Shown here: in pieces, positions 1 through 9,557 of the stretch
Numbering within the stretch: the stretch's first letter is position 1
Layout of the letters: every line of letters starts with the position of its first letter
From: Devosia neptuniae
GTDB lineage: Bacteria > Pseudomonadota > Alphaproteobacteria > Rhizobiales > Devosiaceae
DNA length: 64,000 nucleotides
Assembly (NCBI RefSeq): GCF_025452235.1
Contig: NZ_CP104965.1
Location: 3,468,501 to 3,532,500, forward strand
Reading direction: 5' to 3'
Position numbers and translations under genes: made by a program
The notes under the pieces: model-generated
Database searches by the model: none
What the model saw: the letters and a program-made list of their open reading frames with translations, nothing else
What the model was told of the DNA's origin: nothing

Positions 1-436
1 AGCGCAGCTTGCCGGCCTTGATCAGGTCGGCAATCGCCCGCACTGGCTCTTCCAGCGAGGCATCGAACACGGCGCGGTGGAAATAGATGATGTCGATATA
101 ATCGGTCTTGAGATTACGCAGGCTGTTTTCGACCGTTTCGAAGACCCATTTGCGCGAATAGCCGCCCTTGTTGGGGTTCTTGCTGCGCGAATTGACGAAT
201 TTGGTGGCCACGACCCAGTCGTCGCGATTGGCCTTGATGCCCTGGCCGACCACCTGCTCGGATTTGCCGTCATGATAGACGTCGGCGGTATCGATGAAAT
301 TGATGCCTTGGTCATGTGCCTTGTCGATGATGCGGAACGCAACATCGTCGGGCGTCTGGTTGCCAAACATCATGCTGCCGAGGGTGATTGGCGACACCTT
401 GAGGGCGCTGCGCCCGAGGTAACGGTAGTCGACCAT
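1..436 (-). CDS. Aldo/keto reductase, N-terminal part (runs off the window)
   Basis: This is the first 145 codons of an NAD(P)H-dependent aldo/keto reductase; the rest lies beyond base 1. The frame opens at the ATG at 436-434 with MVDYRYLGRSALKVS, the usual start of the family. The catalytic tetrad is visible as Asp49, Tyr54, Lys79 (VATKF) and His120 (IYFHR). Such enzymes are cytoplasmic TIM barrels that reduce aldehydes and ketones; the substrate cannot be told from sequence. It lies upstream-facing away from the ABC genes, which end at 500 on the same strand, so it may be the last gene of that leftward operon, about 60 bases after it. Confidence 0.9.
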   Translation of the reverse strand, partial: MVDYRYLGRSALKVSPITLGSMMFGNQTPDDVAFRIIDKAHDQGINFIDTADVYHDGKSEQVVGQGIKANRDDWVVATKFVNSRSKNPNKGGYSRKWVFETVENSLRNLKTDYIDIIYFHRAVFDASLEEPVRAIADLIKAGKLR

Positions 437-499
437 TGCTATTCTCCGTAAGCTAAGCGACGCGGCTGCGTCTTGTGGGGATAGAAGCGAAATGTGCCG

Positions 500-2254
500 T
501 TAAGTGGCGGCGAGTTCGCGTGCTGCACGCGGATGGGCCACGCGGGCACCACCCTTGTCATTGGCCGCGGCGATCAGCGCGCGGGTATAGTCGGTTTTCG
601 GCGACCGCCAGATGGTCCTGTGGTCGCTCTCCTCGACGATCCGGGCATCCTTCATCACGATCACCCGGTCTGAGACGTACTGGACCACGGCAAGATCGTG
701 CGAGATGAAGAGGTAGGATAGACCCAGCGAGGTCTTGAGGTCGACCAGCAGATTGAGAATCTGCGCCTGGATCGAGACGTCAAGCGCCGAGACCGGTTCG
801 TCGCAGATGACGAGCGACGGCCGCAGGATCAGCGCGCGGGCAATGCCGATGCGCTGGCGCTGCCCGCCGGAAAATTCATGCGGGTAGCGATCGGCGACAT
901 TGGACGGCAGGCGAACATGCTCGAAGGTTTCGTTGAGACGGCGGCGGCGTTCCGCAGCGTCCCTGACGCCGTGCACGATCAGTGGCGCCTCAAGAATGTC
1001 GCGGATGGTCTTGCGCGGATTGAGCGAGCCAAACGGATCCTGGAAGATCATCTGCAGGTCGCGCCGCACCGGCTGCAGCTGATTGGGCGAGAGCGCGGTA
1101 ATGTCCCGGCCTTGGAAGACGATGCTGCCCTGCTGGGTATTGACCAGTCGCATGATGGCCTTGGAGAGGGTCGACTTGCCGCTGCCGGATTCGCCCACAA
1201 TGCCGAGGGTTTCGCCCTTGGCGAGAGTCAGCGAGACATTGTCGAGCGCCCGATTGGCGCGCTGTCTGGTCTGGTAGGTCACCGAGAGGTCGCGCACGGC
1301 CAGCAGGGGTTCGGCAGTGGCAGGCGTCGTTGGCAGGCGTTTTGCCGGCGGCTTCACGTCGTAGACATTGCGGCCATCGGCGCCGCGCACCACACGCACC
1401 TCGGCGAGTGACTGGGCGGAGTAGTGCACTTCCTCGTCGAGCCGAATGGAGGCCTGGGTCAGACCGCTCGTATAGGGATGCCGGCCGGGCCGGAACAGGT
1501 CGGGCGTCGCCAGCTCTTCCAGCTTGTCGCCGTGATACATGACCACGACCCGATCGCTCCAGCGCGACACCAGGCCCAGATCGTGGGTGATGAGCAGCAG
1601 GCCCATGGACAGCTTGTGGCGCAATTCATCGAGCAGTTCGAGAATCTGCGCCTGGATCGTTGCGTCGAGTGCGGTGGTGGGCTCGTCAGCGATGAGCAGC
1701 TTGGGCCTGCAGGCCACGGCCATGGCGATCATCACGCGCTGGCGCTGGCCGCCGGAGAGCTGATGGGGGAAATCATCGACGCGTTTGGCCGGCTCGGGGA
1801 TTTTCACCAGATCAAGCAGTTCGATGGCCCGTTCGCGCGCCGCCTTGTGCGACAGTTTTTCATGCAGGCGCAGCACTTCGACGATCTGGTTGCCGATGCT
1901 CGCCACCGGATTGAGCGAGGTCATCGGCTCCTGAAAGATCATGGCGATGTCGCGGCCGCGCACCTTGCGCATGTCACGTTCGGAGAGGGCCAGCAGGTCC
2001 TGGCCTTCGAAACTGATGCGGCCATTGGGAATCCGGGCGTTGCGGGGTAGCAGGCGCATCAGCGCCAGGGCGCTCAGCGATTTGCCGGAGCCGGATTCGC
2101 CCACCACGGCCAGCGTCTCGCCGCGGTCGATGTGAAAGTTCAGCCGTTTGACCGGATCGGTTGTGCCGAAACGGATGGTGAGATCTTCGACGTCCAGCAG
2201 GCGGCTGGTATTGGCTGGGCGGGACTGCGCCAGCGTCGGGGTGATCGCGTTCAT
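500..2254 (-). CDS. Dipeptide/oligopeptide-type ABC transporter, fused double ATP-binding protein
   Basis: A 584-residue protein with two complete ABC ATPase domains in tandem, equivalent to DppD and DppF joined. The first Walker A is GESGSGKS at residues 52-59 with signature LSGGQRQRV; the second half starts near residue 318 and repeats Walker [10 protein letters not shown] and signature [15 protein letters not shown]. Each domain ends in the oligopeptide-type C-terminal extension. It powers import through the two permeases directly upstream; its ATG overlaps the preceding stop as ATGA (2251-2254), showing translational coupling. No solute-binding gene is in this leftward operon. The likely partner is the Tat-exported binding protein at 10741-12339. 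Substrate is inferred to be a small organic sulfur compound or peptide. Confidence 0.95.
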   Translation of the reverse strand: MNAITPTLAQSRPANTSRLLDVEDLTIRFGTTDPVKRLNFHIDRGETLAVVGESGSGKSLSALALMRLLPRNARIPNGRISFEGQDLLALSERDMRKVRGRDIAMIFQEPMTSLNPVASIGNQIVEVLRLHEKLSHKAARERAIELLDLVKIPEPAKRVDDFPHQLSGGQRQRVMIAMAVACRPKLLIADEPTTALDATIQAQILELLDELRHKLSMGLLLITHDLGLVSRWSDRVVVMYHGDKLEELATPDLFRPGRHPYTSGLTQASIRLDEEVHYSAQSLAEVRVVRGADGRNVYDVKPPAKRLPTTPATAEPLLAVRDLSVTYQTRQRANRALDNVSLTLAKGETLGIVGESGSGKSTLSKAIMRLVNTQQGSIVFQGRDITALSPNQLQPVRRDLQMIFQDPFGSLNPRKTIRDILEAPLIVHGVRDAAERRRRLNETFEHVRLPSNVADRYPHEFSGGQRQRIGIARALILRPSLVICDEPVSALDVSIQAQILNLLVDLKTSLGLSYLFISHDLAVVQYVSDRVIVMKDARIVEESDHRTIWRSPKTDYTRALIAAANDKGGARVAHPRAARELAAT

Positions 2255-3219
2255 GCCCGTTCCTCCGAAAAGCGTGGATTGAGGGCGTCGTTAAGGCCAT
2301 CGCCGATCAGGTTGAGCGCCAGCACGGTGAAGACGATGGCAAGACCCGGCAGCAGCGTCAGATACCAGGCGGTGCGGATCAGCTCACGGCCGCTGCCGAT
2401 CATCGAGCCCCAGCTGACCACGTTGGGATCGCCCAGCCCCATGAAGCTCAGCGCCGATTCCATCAGGATGGCCGTTGCCACCATGACCGAGGCGGTGACG
2501 ATCAGCGGCGGTAGAGCATTGGGCAGCACTTCCTGGAAGATGATGCGGGCATTGCCGAAGCCCAGGCTACGGGCGGCCATGACGTAATCCTTCTCGCGAA
2601 TGGCGCGGAATTCGGCACGGGTCAGGCGCGCCACCATGGGCCAGCTGACAATGGCGATGGCGATGGTCACGGTCAGTGCGGAGGGCTGCAGGATGGCGAC
2701 CAGCACGACAAGCAGCACGAAGTTCGGCAGCGTCTGGAATATCTCGATGATGCGCACCAGCACGTCATCGACCCAGCCGCCAAAATAGCCGGCAGTCGCC
2801 CCGACCAGTACGCCGACGGTCAGGCCCAGCGCAGTGGCGGCAAGCCCCACGAACAGGGAAATGCGCGAGCCGTGGACAATGCCGGCCAGCACGTCGCGGC
2901 CCATGGAATCGCTGCCCAGGGGATAGGCGGCGTCTTGCCCGGGCCACAGGAAAGGCTTGGTCACCATGCCCAGCGGATCGCCGGGGAAGATAAGGGGGGC
3001 AATCAGCGCGATGACGACCATGATGCCCAGGAAGACCAGGCCGAACAGCGCATTGGGATTGCGCAGGAACAGCCTCAGTTCACGCCAGCCGGCCGGGACG
3101 GTAACGGTGGCAGTGAGCGTGGTGCGCGCATCGGGGGCTCGCAGATTGTGCCATTCGGGCTTGGCCGGAGCCTCCGGCCTGGCCGGAACGGCGCCAACGC
3201 CGAGATCGGTCGTGGACAT
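2251..3219 (-). CDS. Dipeptide-type ABC transporter permease, DppC-like
   Basis: A 322-residue inner-membrane permease of the DppC/OppC type. After a soluble N-terminus of about 50 residues comes a first membrane helix (NALFGLVFLGIMVVIALIA), the periplasmic segment PFLWPGQDAAYPLGSDSMGRD that is a family hallmark, then five more helices. The cytoplasmic EAA loop is at AARSLGFGNARIIFQEVLPN. Its start codon shares one base with the stop of the upstream permease (TGATG at 3219) and its stop overlaps the ATPase start, so all three are translated as a unit. Confidence 0.95.
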   Translation of the reverse strand: MSTTDLGVGAVPARPEAPAKPEWHNLRAPDARTTLTATVTVPAGWRELRLFLRNPNALFGLVFLGIMVVIALIAPLIFPGDPLGMVTKPFLWPGQDAAYPLGSDSMGRDVLAGIVHGSRISLFVGLAATALGLTVGVLVGATAGYFGGWVDDVLVRIIEIFQTLPNFVLLVVLVAILQPSALTVTIAIAIVSWPMVARLTRAEFRAIREKDYVMAARSLGFGNARIIFQEVLPNALPPLIVTASVMVATAILMESALSFMGLGDPNVVSWGSMIGSGRELIRTAWYLTLLPGLAIVFTVLALNLIGDGLNDALNPRFSEERA

Positions 3220-4205
3220 CAGTGTTCTCCAATCCGTGGGTCGAGCCAGGTCTGCAGCAGGTCCACCACCGCATTGGCGAAAATCACCAGCAGCGAGGAC
3301 AGCAACAGAATGCCGAGCAGAACCGTGTAGTCGCGGCCCATCACGGCCTCGAAGGCGAGCCGGCCCAGACCTGGCCAGCTATAGACCGTCTCGACCACCA
3401 CAGCCCCGCCCAGCATGCCGCCGATATGCATGCCAGCCATGGTGGTGATGGGAATGAGCGCATTGCGCAACACGTGGCGCAGAGTCACCGCAACGGGCGA
3501 AAGCCCCTTGGCGTAAGCGGTGCGCACGAAGTCCTGGCTGCGGACTTCCAGCATGGCGGCGCGGGTCAGACGGGCGTAGATGGCAACGTAAAACAGCGCC
3601 AGCGAAGTGGCGGGCAGCACCATATAGCGTGCCTTGTCGACGATAGCGGCCCACCCCGTGAGGTTGGAGCCGATGGTCCCTGCCCCGCCGCTGGGCAGCC
3701 AACCCAGCGTTACCGAGAACAGCACGATTAGCATCAGCCCGATCCAGAAGCCGGGAATTGAATAGAACAGCAGCGAGAAGATCGACAGCAACCGGTCCGG
3801 CAGGCGGCCGGCGAAGAAGGACATGACCGAACCCAGGGCAAGGCCGATCAGGATGGCGATGGCCAGCGCCATGGCCATCAGAGTCAGCGTGCCCGGCAGG
3901 CGCTGGCCGATCAGGTCCATGACCGGCATGCCATAGCGCGGTGAAAACCCTAGGCTGAAATGGGCGAGATTGTTGAGATAATTGGCGAGCTGGACCAACA
4001 CTGGATTGTCGAGCCCGAAGCGGGTCCGCAATGCAGCCATGGATTCTGCGGTGGCAGAACCCGCCTCCCCGGCCATCAGGTCGGCCGCGTCGCCAGGGGC
4101 CAGTTGCAGCAGGAAGAAGTTGAGGATGATGATCCCCAGAACGGTGGGGATAGCCTGCAACAACGTTCGCCGCAACGATCGGGCGGTTCTGGCCAGCGCT
4201 GACAT
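3219..4205 (-). CDS. Dipeptide-type ABC transporter permease, DppB-like
   Basis: First gene of the leftward ABC operon, a 328-residue DppB/OppB-type permease with six predicted helices and the EAA loop at AYAKGLSPVAVTLRHVLRN. A longer frame opens at TTG 4211, but the ATG at 4205 is preferred because the purine-rich AAGAGAG lies about 8 bases upstream. The N-terminus (RRTLLQAIPTVLGIIILNFFLLQLAPGD) is the typical first helix and periplasmic entry of the family. The gene faces away from the DszB-like gene at 4533, so both units are probably driven from the region 4206-4532. Confidence 0.95.
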   Translation of the reverse strand: MSALARTARSLRRTLLQAIPTVLGIIILNFFLLQLAPGDAADLMAGEAGSATAESMAALRTRFGLDNPVLVQLANYLNNLAHFSLGFSPRYGMPVMDLIGQRLPGTLTLMAMALAIAILIGLALGSVMSFFAGRLPDRLLSIFSLLFYSIPGFWIGLMLIVLFSVTLGWLPSGGAGTIGSNLTGWAAIVDKARYMVLPATSLALFYVAIYARLTRAAMLEVRSQDFVRTAYAKGLSPVAVTLRHVLRNALIPITTMAGMHIGGMLGGAVVVETVYSWPGLGRLAFEAVMGRDYTVLLGILLLSSLLVIFANAVVDLLQTWLDPRIGEH

Positions 4206-4532
4206 AAGCAAGCTCTCTTGATGTGCTTCGAATGGCCGGGAACGGCCGGTTGCTGCGACAAGCCGGGGCGGTTCGCAGCTCCTGAATTTTATTGTTGACT
4301 AACTTTATAGGCTTTGTCAAACGTGTTTCAGAAAATCCATCCTGTCATTACGGCTTTTCAGGAACTAGCTTCCTCAATCAGGCGAATATGATCTTCTGTA
4401 AGCAAGTTTTTGCCAATCCAAGGGTGGGTGAGCAATTTTCAACTCTCTGCACTGCAGGGCTTGGAAAATGCTCTTCGGCTGGATTGAGACGCAGCGGCCG
4501 GCAGCGACGGCCATCACCGACGGAGAGGCATG
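4206..4532. promoter_or_regulatory. Divergent intergenic region between ABC operon and Dsz-like run
   Basis: This 327-base gap has no gene and is clearly more AT-rich than its flanks between about 4285 and 4420. On the minus strand a perfect TTGACA lies at 4320-4315, but no good -10 element follows at the usual spacing. It must carry promoters for both directions because the two flanking genes diverge. No clear operator palindrome was found. Confidence 0.5.
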
Positions 4533-5573
4533 ATGACGCTCAAGAATGCAATTTCGGAAATCTGGTACACGCGCTGCCCGGTGCCTACGCCGGTGGGGCT
4601 CGCAGTGCAACTAGGCCTGCTTGATGAGACCTTTGCGCGCGAAGGCATCAAGCTTAACTCGATCATCGACAGCAAGGATCGCGCCGTTCGGTCCAGCCAT
4701 TTCGATCATCACCTGAGCTATTCCTTCCGCCATGGCGGCAATGTGCCGCCGATCCGCGCCCGTTCGGAAGGCAATCCAACCCGGCTGGTCGGCATCACGT
4801 GGACCGACGAATTCCAGGCCATCATCACCCTGCCTGAGACCGGCATCAAGACGACGAAGGACCTCGTCGGCCGCCGCTTCGGCGTGGCGCGCCGCCCCGA
4901 AGGCATTGTCGATTTCATGCATGCGACCGCGCTCAAGGGACTGGTTTCGGCGCTCTCGCTGGAAGGGCTCTCGCACAAACAAGTCGAGATCGTCGATATC
5001 CATCTGACCGATTCCGTGCTGGACGGGCGCGAGGGGCCGCAGCTCTATGGTCTGCGCAATCGCCAGGCTTATGGCGCCGAAATCGCGGCGCTGCTGCGCA
5101 GCGAGGTCGATGCAATTTATGTGAAGGGCACGCCGGGCATCAGCGTCGCGAACCTGTTTGCTACCCACACCGTGGCCGAGTTCGGTTTCCATCCCGATCC
5201 GAAAATCCGCATTAATTCCGGCTCGCCGCGGGTGCTGACTGTTGACGAGCGCCTCGCCGAGGACCGGCCCGACCTCGTCACCAAGCTGATCGGCACGCTG
5301 CAGCAGGCCAGTGCCTGGGCTGAAACGCATCCCGACGACGTGCGTCGCTTCGTGGCTAGGGAAGTTGGAGCCTCCGAGGAAGTAGTCGCGGCTGCCAACG
5401 GCCCCGAGCTGCATCGCCATCTCGGCATAGGGCTTGAGCCCGAGTTGATCGACGCCATCGGCCACTACAAGGATTTCCTGCATGAATGGGGGTTCCTCAA
5501 GGCCAATTTCGACATCAACGACTGGGTCGATCGCCGTCCCTATGACGCGCTCGACGCCCGCGCTGTCGCCTGA
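4533..5573 (+). CDS. DszB-like desulfinase / SsuA-fold protein, copy 1
   Basis: A 346-residue protein of the periplasmic-binding-protein fold (SsuA/THI5 type) but without any signal peptide, so probably a cytoplasmic enzyme. It matches the layout of the sulfinate desulfinase DszB: a Cys in the motif CPVPTP (Cys15; DszB has CPVPNA with Cys27), a His in SHF (His56) and an Arg exactly ten residues later in FRHGGNVPPI (Arg66; DszB His60 and Arg70 in RFGGEIPPL). In DszB these three residues cleave the carbon-sulfur bond of 2-hydroxybiphenyl-2-sulfinate. ATG 4533 is chosen over ATG 4530 because GGAG at 4522-4525 then has a 7-base spacer. It is followed after 12 bases by a DszC-like flavoenzyme. An automatic annotation would call it an ABC substrate-binding protein; substrate is unknown. 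Confidence 0.75.
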   Translation: MTLKNAISEIWYTRCPVPTPVGLAVQLGLLDETFAREGIKLNSIIDSKDRAVRSSHFDHHLSYSFRHGGNVPPIRARSEGNPTRLVGITWTDEFQAIITLPETGIKTTKDLVGRRFGVARRPEGIVDFMHATALKGLVSALSLEGLSHKQVEIVDIHLTDSVLDGREGPQLYGLRNRQAYGAEIAALLRSEVDAIYVKGTPGISVANLFATHTVAEFGFHPDPKIRINSGSPRVLTVDERLAEDRPDLVTKLIGTLQQASAWAETHPDDVRRFVAREVGASEEVVAAANGPELHRHLGIGLEPELIDAIGHYKDFLHEWGFLKANFDINDWVDRRPYDALDARAVA

Positions 5574-5585
5574 ACGGAGCCAGCC

Positions 5586-6812
5586 ATGACCACGGATTTC
5601 GCGCCCTACCTGGAAAAGGCGGAGCAATTGGGCAAACGGTTTGCCCTGACCGCCCGGCATTATGACGAAACTGGCGATTTTCCTTTCGCCAATTTCGACG
5701 CACTCTATGAGGCGGGCCTTCTGGGTCTGGTGACAGCCACCGAGCATGGCGGGCTGGGCGGCGGGTTGAGCGAGGCGCTGGCGGTGGTTTCGTCGGTAGC
5801 GCGAGGCGAACCCTCCACCGCCCTGGTGCTGGCCATGCATTACAGCCAGCACTATTCCATGCGCGCCTCCGGCAAGTGGCCGGACCACTTGATCGAGCGG
5901 GTCACCAAGGCCAATCGCGACGGGGTGGCGCTGCTCAATGCCGCTCAGGTCGAGCCTCGCGTCGGCTCGCCCTCGCATGGTTCGCCACCCGAAACCATTG
6001 CCCGCAAGGTGGGCAATCAGTGGCGCATCACAGGCCACAAGACCTATGCCACCGGCATTCCGCTGCTGAAATGGGTTGCCGTGCTCGCCATCACCGACGA
6101 GCCCGAGCCACGTCTTGGCTCGTTCCTCGTGCCGACCGATGCCGATGGCATTCGCGTCGAGAAGACCTGGAATGCCACCGGCATGCGCGCCACCAATAGC
6201 GATGACCTCATCCTCGACGATGTTGCTATCCCACTTGAAGACGTTATTGACATCGCGCCGGCCAGCGAAGGGCTCAGGCGCGATGAACGTCAGGGTGCCT
6301 GGTATTTTTCGCTGGTACCGGCGATTTATGATGGCGCGGCGCGCGGTGCCCGCGACTGGCTGATCGAATTCACCACGACCCGCGCCCCGGCAAGCCTGGG
6401 CGCGCCGCTATCCACCCTGCCCCGCATCCAGGATGGGTTGGGTCAGATCGAAGTCTGGCTCACCACCAACCGGCGCCTGCTGCGATCGATCGCCGAGGAT
6501 TATGACAACGGGCGTCCATTCGGCCCCGACGCCGCGGCGGTCAAGCATGTGGTGATCGAGAATGCCATCGCGGTGACGACGCTGGCGCTCGATCTGGGCG
6601 GCAATCCCGGCATCAGCCGCGACAATCCGCTGGAGCGCCACCATCGCGATGCCCTTTCGGGCAAGGCGCATGCGCCGCAGAACAACATGATCCGCATCAT
6701 TCTGGCCAAGGCGGCATTGGGCCGGCACGCCGCGGCAAGCGCCACGCCGCTTGAGCCCGTTCCGGTGCGCACGCACCTGCCACCCCGCCTCGCCGTCGTC
6801 GGCAGCGCGTGA
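5586..6812 (+). CDS. Acyl-CoA dehydrogenase-fold flavin monooxygenase, DszC-like, copy 1
   Basis: A 408-residue protein of the acyl-CoA dehydrogenase / group D flavin monooxygenase superfamily. It shows the N-terminal helical domain, the central flavin-binding beta domain with WNATGMRATNSDDLILDDV (about residues 197-215) and a C-terminal four-helix part ending in the family pattern GNPGISRDNPLERHHRDA. Members such as DszC and SfnB use reduced FMN and oxygen to oxidise sulfur or other heteroatoms. Here the gene sits between two DszB-like genes with gaps of 12 bases each, so an oxidation step feeding the desulfinase is inferred. A true acyl-CoA dehydrogenase role is less likely given the context but cannot be excluded. 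Confidence 0.75.
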   Translation: MTTDFAPYLEKAEQLGKRFALTARHYDETGDFPFANFDALYEAGLLGLVTATEHGGLGGGLSEALAVVSSVARGEPSTALVLAMHYSQHYSMRASGKWPDHLIERVTKANRDGVALLNAAQVEPRVGSPSHGSPPETIARKVGNQWRITGHKTYATGIPLLKWVAVLAITDEPEPRLGSFLVPTDADGIRVEKTWNATGMRATNSDDLILDDVAIPLEDVIDIAPASEGLRRDERQGAWYFSLVPAIYDGAARGARDWLIEFTTTRAPASLGAPLSTLPRIQDGLGQIEVWLTTNRRLLRSIAEDYDNGRPFGPDAAAVKHVVIENAIAVTTLALDLGGNPGISRDNPLERHHRDALSGKAHAPQNNMIRIILAKAALGRHAAASATPLEPVPVRTHLPPRLAVVGSA

Positions 6813-6824
6813 TCGGAGCCCCTG

Positions 6825-7850
6825 ATGAGCCAATCAGTCTGGTATACCCGCTGCCCCGCGCCCACCCCGCTCTCCATCGCCTACCAGCTCGGCTGGGTGG
6901 AACAGCAGTTCAAGGAGGCGGGCGTCGGCGTTCGCTCGATCCGCGATAGCAAGGATCCCGCGGTGCGGGAGAGCCATTTCACCCATGCGCTGGATTTCTC
7001 GTTCCGCCAGGGCGGCAATATTCCGCCGCTCTGGGCCCGTTCGGGCGGGCGGCAGACGCAGGTCGTCGGCGTAACCACAACCGACGAATTCCAGGCCATC
7101 ATCGCCCTGCCCGGCTCCGGCATCGCCAAAGGCAGCGACCTTAGGGGCCGCCGCATTGGCGTGCCGCGCAAGCCGGGCGAGCGCATCGATTTCCAGCGCG
7201 CCACCGCGCTCAAGGGCATTGTCTCCGCGCTTTCGCTCGAGGGGCTGTCTCACACCGATGTGGAACTGATCTATCTCGACAGCCCGGAAGCCAGTTTGAT
7301 CGAGACCGGCAATGCGGCCTTCCTCGGTCTCAAACGCCGCTATCCCTATGGCGAAGAGCTGCTAGCCTTGGCCAGCGGCCGGATCGACGCCTTTTTCGTC
7401 AAGGGCGCCGAGGGACTGGTGCTGGCCAACCAGATTGGCGCAGTCGTCGTGTCCGAATTCGGCTTCCATCCCGATCCACGCATTCGCGTCAACAATGGCA
7501 CGCCGCGTCCGCTGACAGTCGATGCGCTCTTTCTCGAGCAGCCCCCGGACCTCGTGGCTGATCTCGTCGCCATTGTCGGCCGCGTTGCGGGCTGGGCCGA
7601 GGCACACCCGCATGATGCAGTACGGCTGATCGCCAACGAGATCGGTGTCGGCGAGGACGCCGTCTGGGCCGCCAACGGGCCAGATGTGCATCGCCATCTT
7701 GCTCTGACCTTGGATGACGAGCAGGCAGTGGCCTTCGCCCATTTCAAGACCTTCCTGCTCGAATGGGGTTTTATCCCGGCTGATTTCGACGTGGCAGGCT
7801 GGTTCGCGCCGGCTCCCCTGGAGGCGGCTACACGCCGCAATGCGGCATGA
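6825..7850 (+). CDS. DszB-like desulfinase / SsuA-fold protein, copy 2
   Basis: A 341-residue paralogue of the product of 4533-5573, plainly homologous along its whole length (shared blocks VSALSLEGLSH, VVSEFGFHPDPRIRVN, FLLEWGFIPADFD). The desulfinase-type residues are kept: Cys10 in CPAPTP, His51 in SHF and Arg61 in FRQGGNIPPL, again ten residues apart. There is no signal peptide. The start at 6825 has GGAG eight bases or so upstream. Its stop overlaps the start of the next gene as ATGA (7847-7850). Two desulfinase-like paralogues in one operon suggest two substrates, or a heteromeric enzyme. Confidence 0.75.
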   Translation: MSQSVWYTRCPAPTPLSIAYQLGWVEQQFKEAGVGVRSIRDSKDPAVRESHFTHALDFSFRQGGNIPPLWARSGGRQTQVVGVTTTDEFQAIIALPGSGIAKGSDLRGRRIGVPRKPGERIDFQRATALKGIVSALSLEGLSHTDVELIYLDSPEASLIETGNAAFLGLKRRYPYGEELLALASGRIDAFFVKGAEGLVLANQIGAVVVSEFGFHPDPRIRVNNGTPRPLTVDALFLEQPPDLVADLVAIVGRVAGWAEAHPHDAVRLIANEIGVGEDAVWAANGPDVHRHLALTLDDEQAVAFAHFKTFLLEWGFIPADFDVAGWFAPAPLEAATRRNAA

Positions 7851-8716
7851 GCGCCCCGATCCTGGTGACCGGGGCCACCGGGCGGCTGGGCCAATTGGTA
7901 ACCGCAAGGTTGCTCGAACAGAACCAGCGCGTCCGGGTCTTCACCCGGAGGCCCGAAGCGGCGCGGGCCTTGTTCGGCGCCAGGGTCGAGATTGCTCCAG
8001 GCGATTTCGCCGATCGGGATTCGTTGCATAAAGCGCTGGCCGGCACCCGCAAGCTTTTCCTGCTGTCCCCGATCAGCGAAAGCCTAGTCGAGGAACAGAT
8101 CGCCGCGGCCGGCGCCGCCGCTATCGAGGGCGGCTCACGCATCGTCAAAATTTCGGGGTCCGACTGGACCATCGATCCGCCGGGCGTCTCGATTTCGGGC
8201 GACGCCCATGCGGCGGTCGAATGGCATCTACGCGGCCTCAGTATCGAACATGTCTGCATCCGTCCCAATGCCTGGATGCAGGTCGCACTCCTCAACACGA
8301 TCAGGCAGGCCATGACTGGCCAAGTGCTCAATGCGCGACATGGCACAGCCCGCGTCGCCTATATCGACGCCCGCGACATTGCCGATGTGGCCGTGCATCA
8401 ATTGCTGGCGCCACGAGTCGCGGACAAGCCGCTGATCATCACCGGCAACGAAGCCGTTTCGATCCGCGATATCGCCGGGATCCTGGCGCGTGTGCTGCAC
8501 CGGCCGATCGGAGTTGCCGAGACTTCGGGAAGCGTCGCGCCGCTGCTGGGTGATGGGTTCGAGCATCGCGCCGTTGCCCAGTTCGGTACGTTGATCGCCG
8601 CCGGCCGGGCGGCCACGGTCACCCGCGTAGTGCCCGAACTGCTCGGCCATGCGCCACGCACGGTCAAAGCCTTCATCACCGAACATTTCGCCGCCGACGC
8701 GGCGCTTGCAGGCTAG
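7847..8716 (+). CDS. NmrA-like NAD(P)-binding oxidoreductase
   Basis: A 289-residue Rossmann-fold protein starting with VTGATGRLGQLVTARLLEQ, the glycine-rich NAD(P) motif of atypical short-chain dehydrogenases. The tail (FGTLIAAGRAATVTRVVPELLGHAPRTVKAF) is typical of NmrA-family quinone or nucleoside-diphosphate-sugar-type reductases. Its ATG overlaps the stop of the preceding DszB-like gene, so it is part of the same operon. A reductase that recycles a quinone or aldehyde product, or one that serves as redox sensor, is possible; no catalytic Tyr-Lys pair of classical enzymes was identified. Confidence 0.85.
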   Translation: MSAPILVTGATGRLGQLVTARLLEQNQRVRVFTRRPEAARALFGARVEIAPGDFADRDSLHKALAGTRKLFLLSPISESLVEEQIAAAGAAAIEGGSRIVKISGSDWTIDPPGVSISGDAHAAVEWHLRGLSIEHVCIRPNAWMQVALLNTIRQAMTGQVLNARHGTARVAYIDARDIADVAVHQLLAPRVADKPLIITGNEAVSIRDIAGILARVLHRPIGVAETSGSVAPLLGDGFEHRAVAQFGTLIAAGRAATVTRVVPELLGHAPRTVKAFITEHFAADAALAG

Positions 8717-8748
8717 CCGTTCGCGGCCGAATTAGAGAAAGACCCATC

Positions 8749-9399
8749 ATGTCCATCGTCGTCTTCGGCGCGTCCGGCAATATCGGCAGCAATATCCGCA
8801 AGGAGGCGTTGTCGCGCGGCCATCGCGTCACGGCGGTTACCCGCTCGGCCAAGCTGGCGCCAGAGCCTAACCTGACGGCGCTTTCGGCCGATATCGCCAA
8901 TGCCGACGATGTCGCAAAGATCGCCGCAGGCCACGACGCGGTGATCAGTGCCTATAGCCCGGGCCTGCGCAACTACTCTGCGGAAGACGCGGCCGAGTTG
9001 ATCCGCAAGGCCCATGACGGCCTGTTCGCTGGCGTCAAGCAGGCGGGGGTCAAGCGGCTGATCATCGTGGGTGGCGTGGGGAGCCTCGAGGCCAGTCCGG
9101 GCGTCGATGTGGTCGATAGCGATTTCTACCCGGCCGGCCACAAGGCGCATACTTTGCGCAACCGCGAGATCCTGCGCAGTCTCAAGCGGGGCGAGCATGA
9201 CCTGGACTGGACCTATGTGTCGCCGCCGCTCACCATCAAACCTGGCGAGCGCACCGGGCGCTTTCGGCTCGGCGGCGATCAATTGCTGCGCGACGACGAT
9301 GGCGAAAGCCGGATTTCGGAAGCCGATTTCGCCATCGCCGTGCTCAATGCGCTGGAGCAGAACACCTTCATCCGTCAGCGTTTTACGGCGGCGTATTAA
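8749..9399 (+). CDS. NAD(P)H-binding oxidoreductase (BLVRB/YwnB-like)
   Basis: A 216-residue Rossmann protein with VFGASGNIGSNIRKEAL at its N-terminus and the sequence LIIVGGVGSLEASPG in the middle, the pattern of NAD(P)H-binding proteins related to biliverdin reductase B. Some relatives reduce free flavins. This is interesting because the two-component monooxygenases around it need reduced FMN and no DszD-type flavin reductase is seen in the window. That role is inference. The gene follows the NmrA-like gene after 32 bases with AGAGAAAG as a likely ribosome site. Confidence 0.8.
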   Translation: MSIVVFGASGNIGSNIRKEALSRGHRVTAVTRSAKLAPEPNLTALSADIANADDVAKIAAGHDAVISAYSPGLRNYSAEDAAELIRKAHDGLFAGVKQAGVKRLIIVGGVGSLEASPGVDVVDSDFYPAGHKAHTLRNREILRSLKRGEHDLDWTYVSPPLTIKPGERTGRFRLGGDQLLRDDDGESRISEADFAIAVLNALEQNTFIRQRFTAAY

Positions 9400-9557
9400 G
9401 CGTAGGTCTAGCGCAATTGATCGGGGCTTTCCGGGCCGAGGACGAAATGTGCATTGCGCCGAAAGGCTTGCTTTCCGCGACTGACAGAAAATCATTCTTT
9501 TGAATTCCGCCGAGTAGCCGGATGCTCGAGGCAGCATTTGACCACAGGAGCTCCGGC

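Noticed and set aside
4611..6038. A 475-codon leftward open frame opposite the DszB-like and DszC-like genes
   Set aside because: It has no family features and spans two well-supported genes on the opposite strand.
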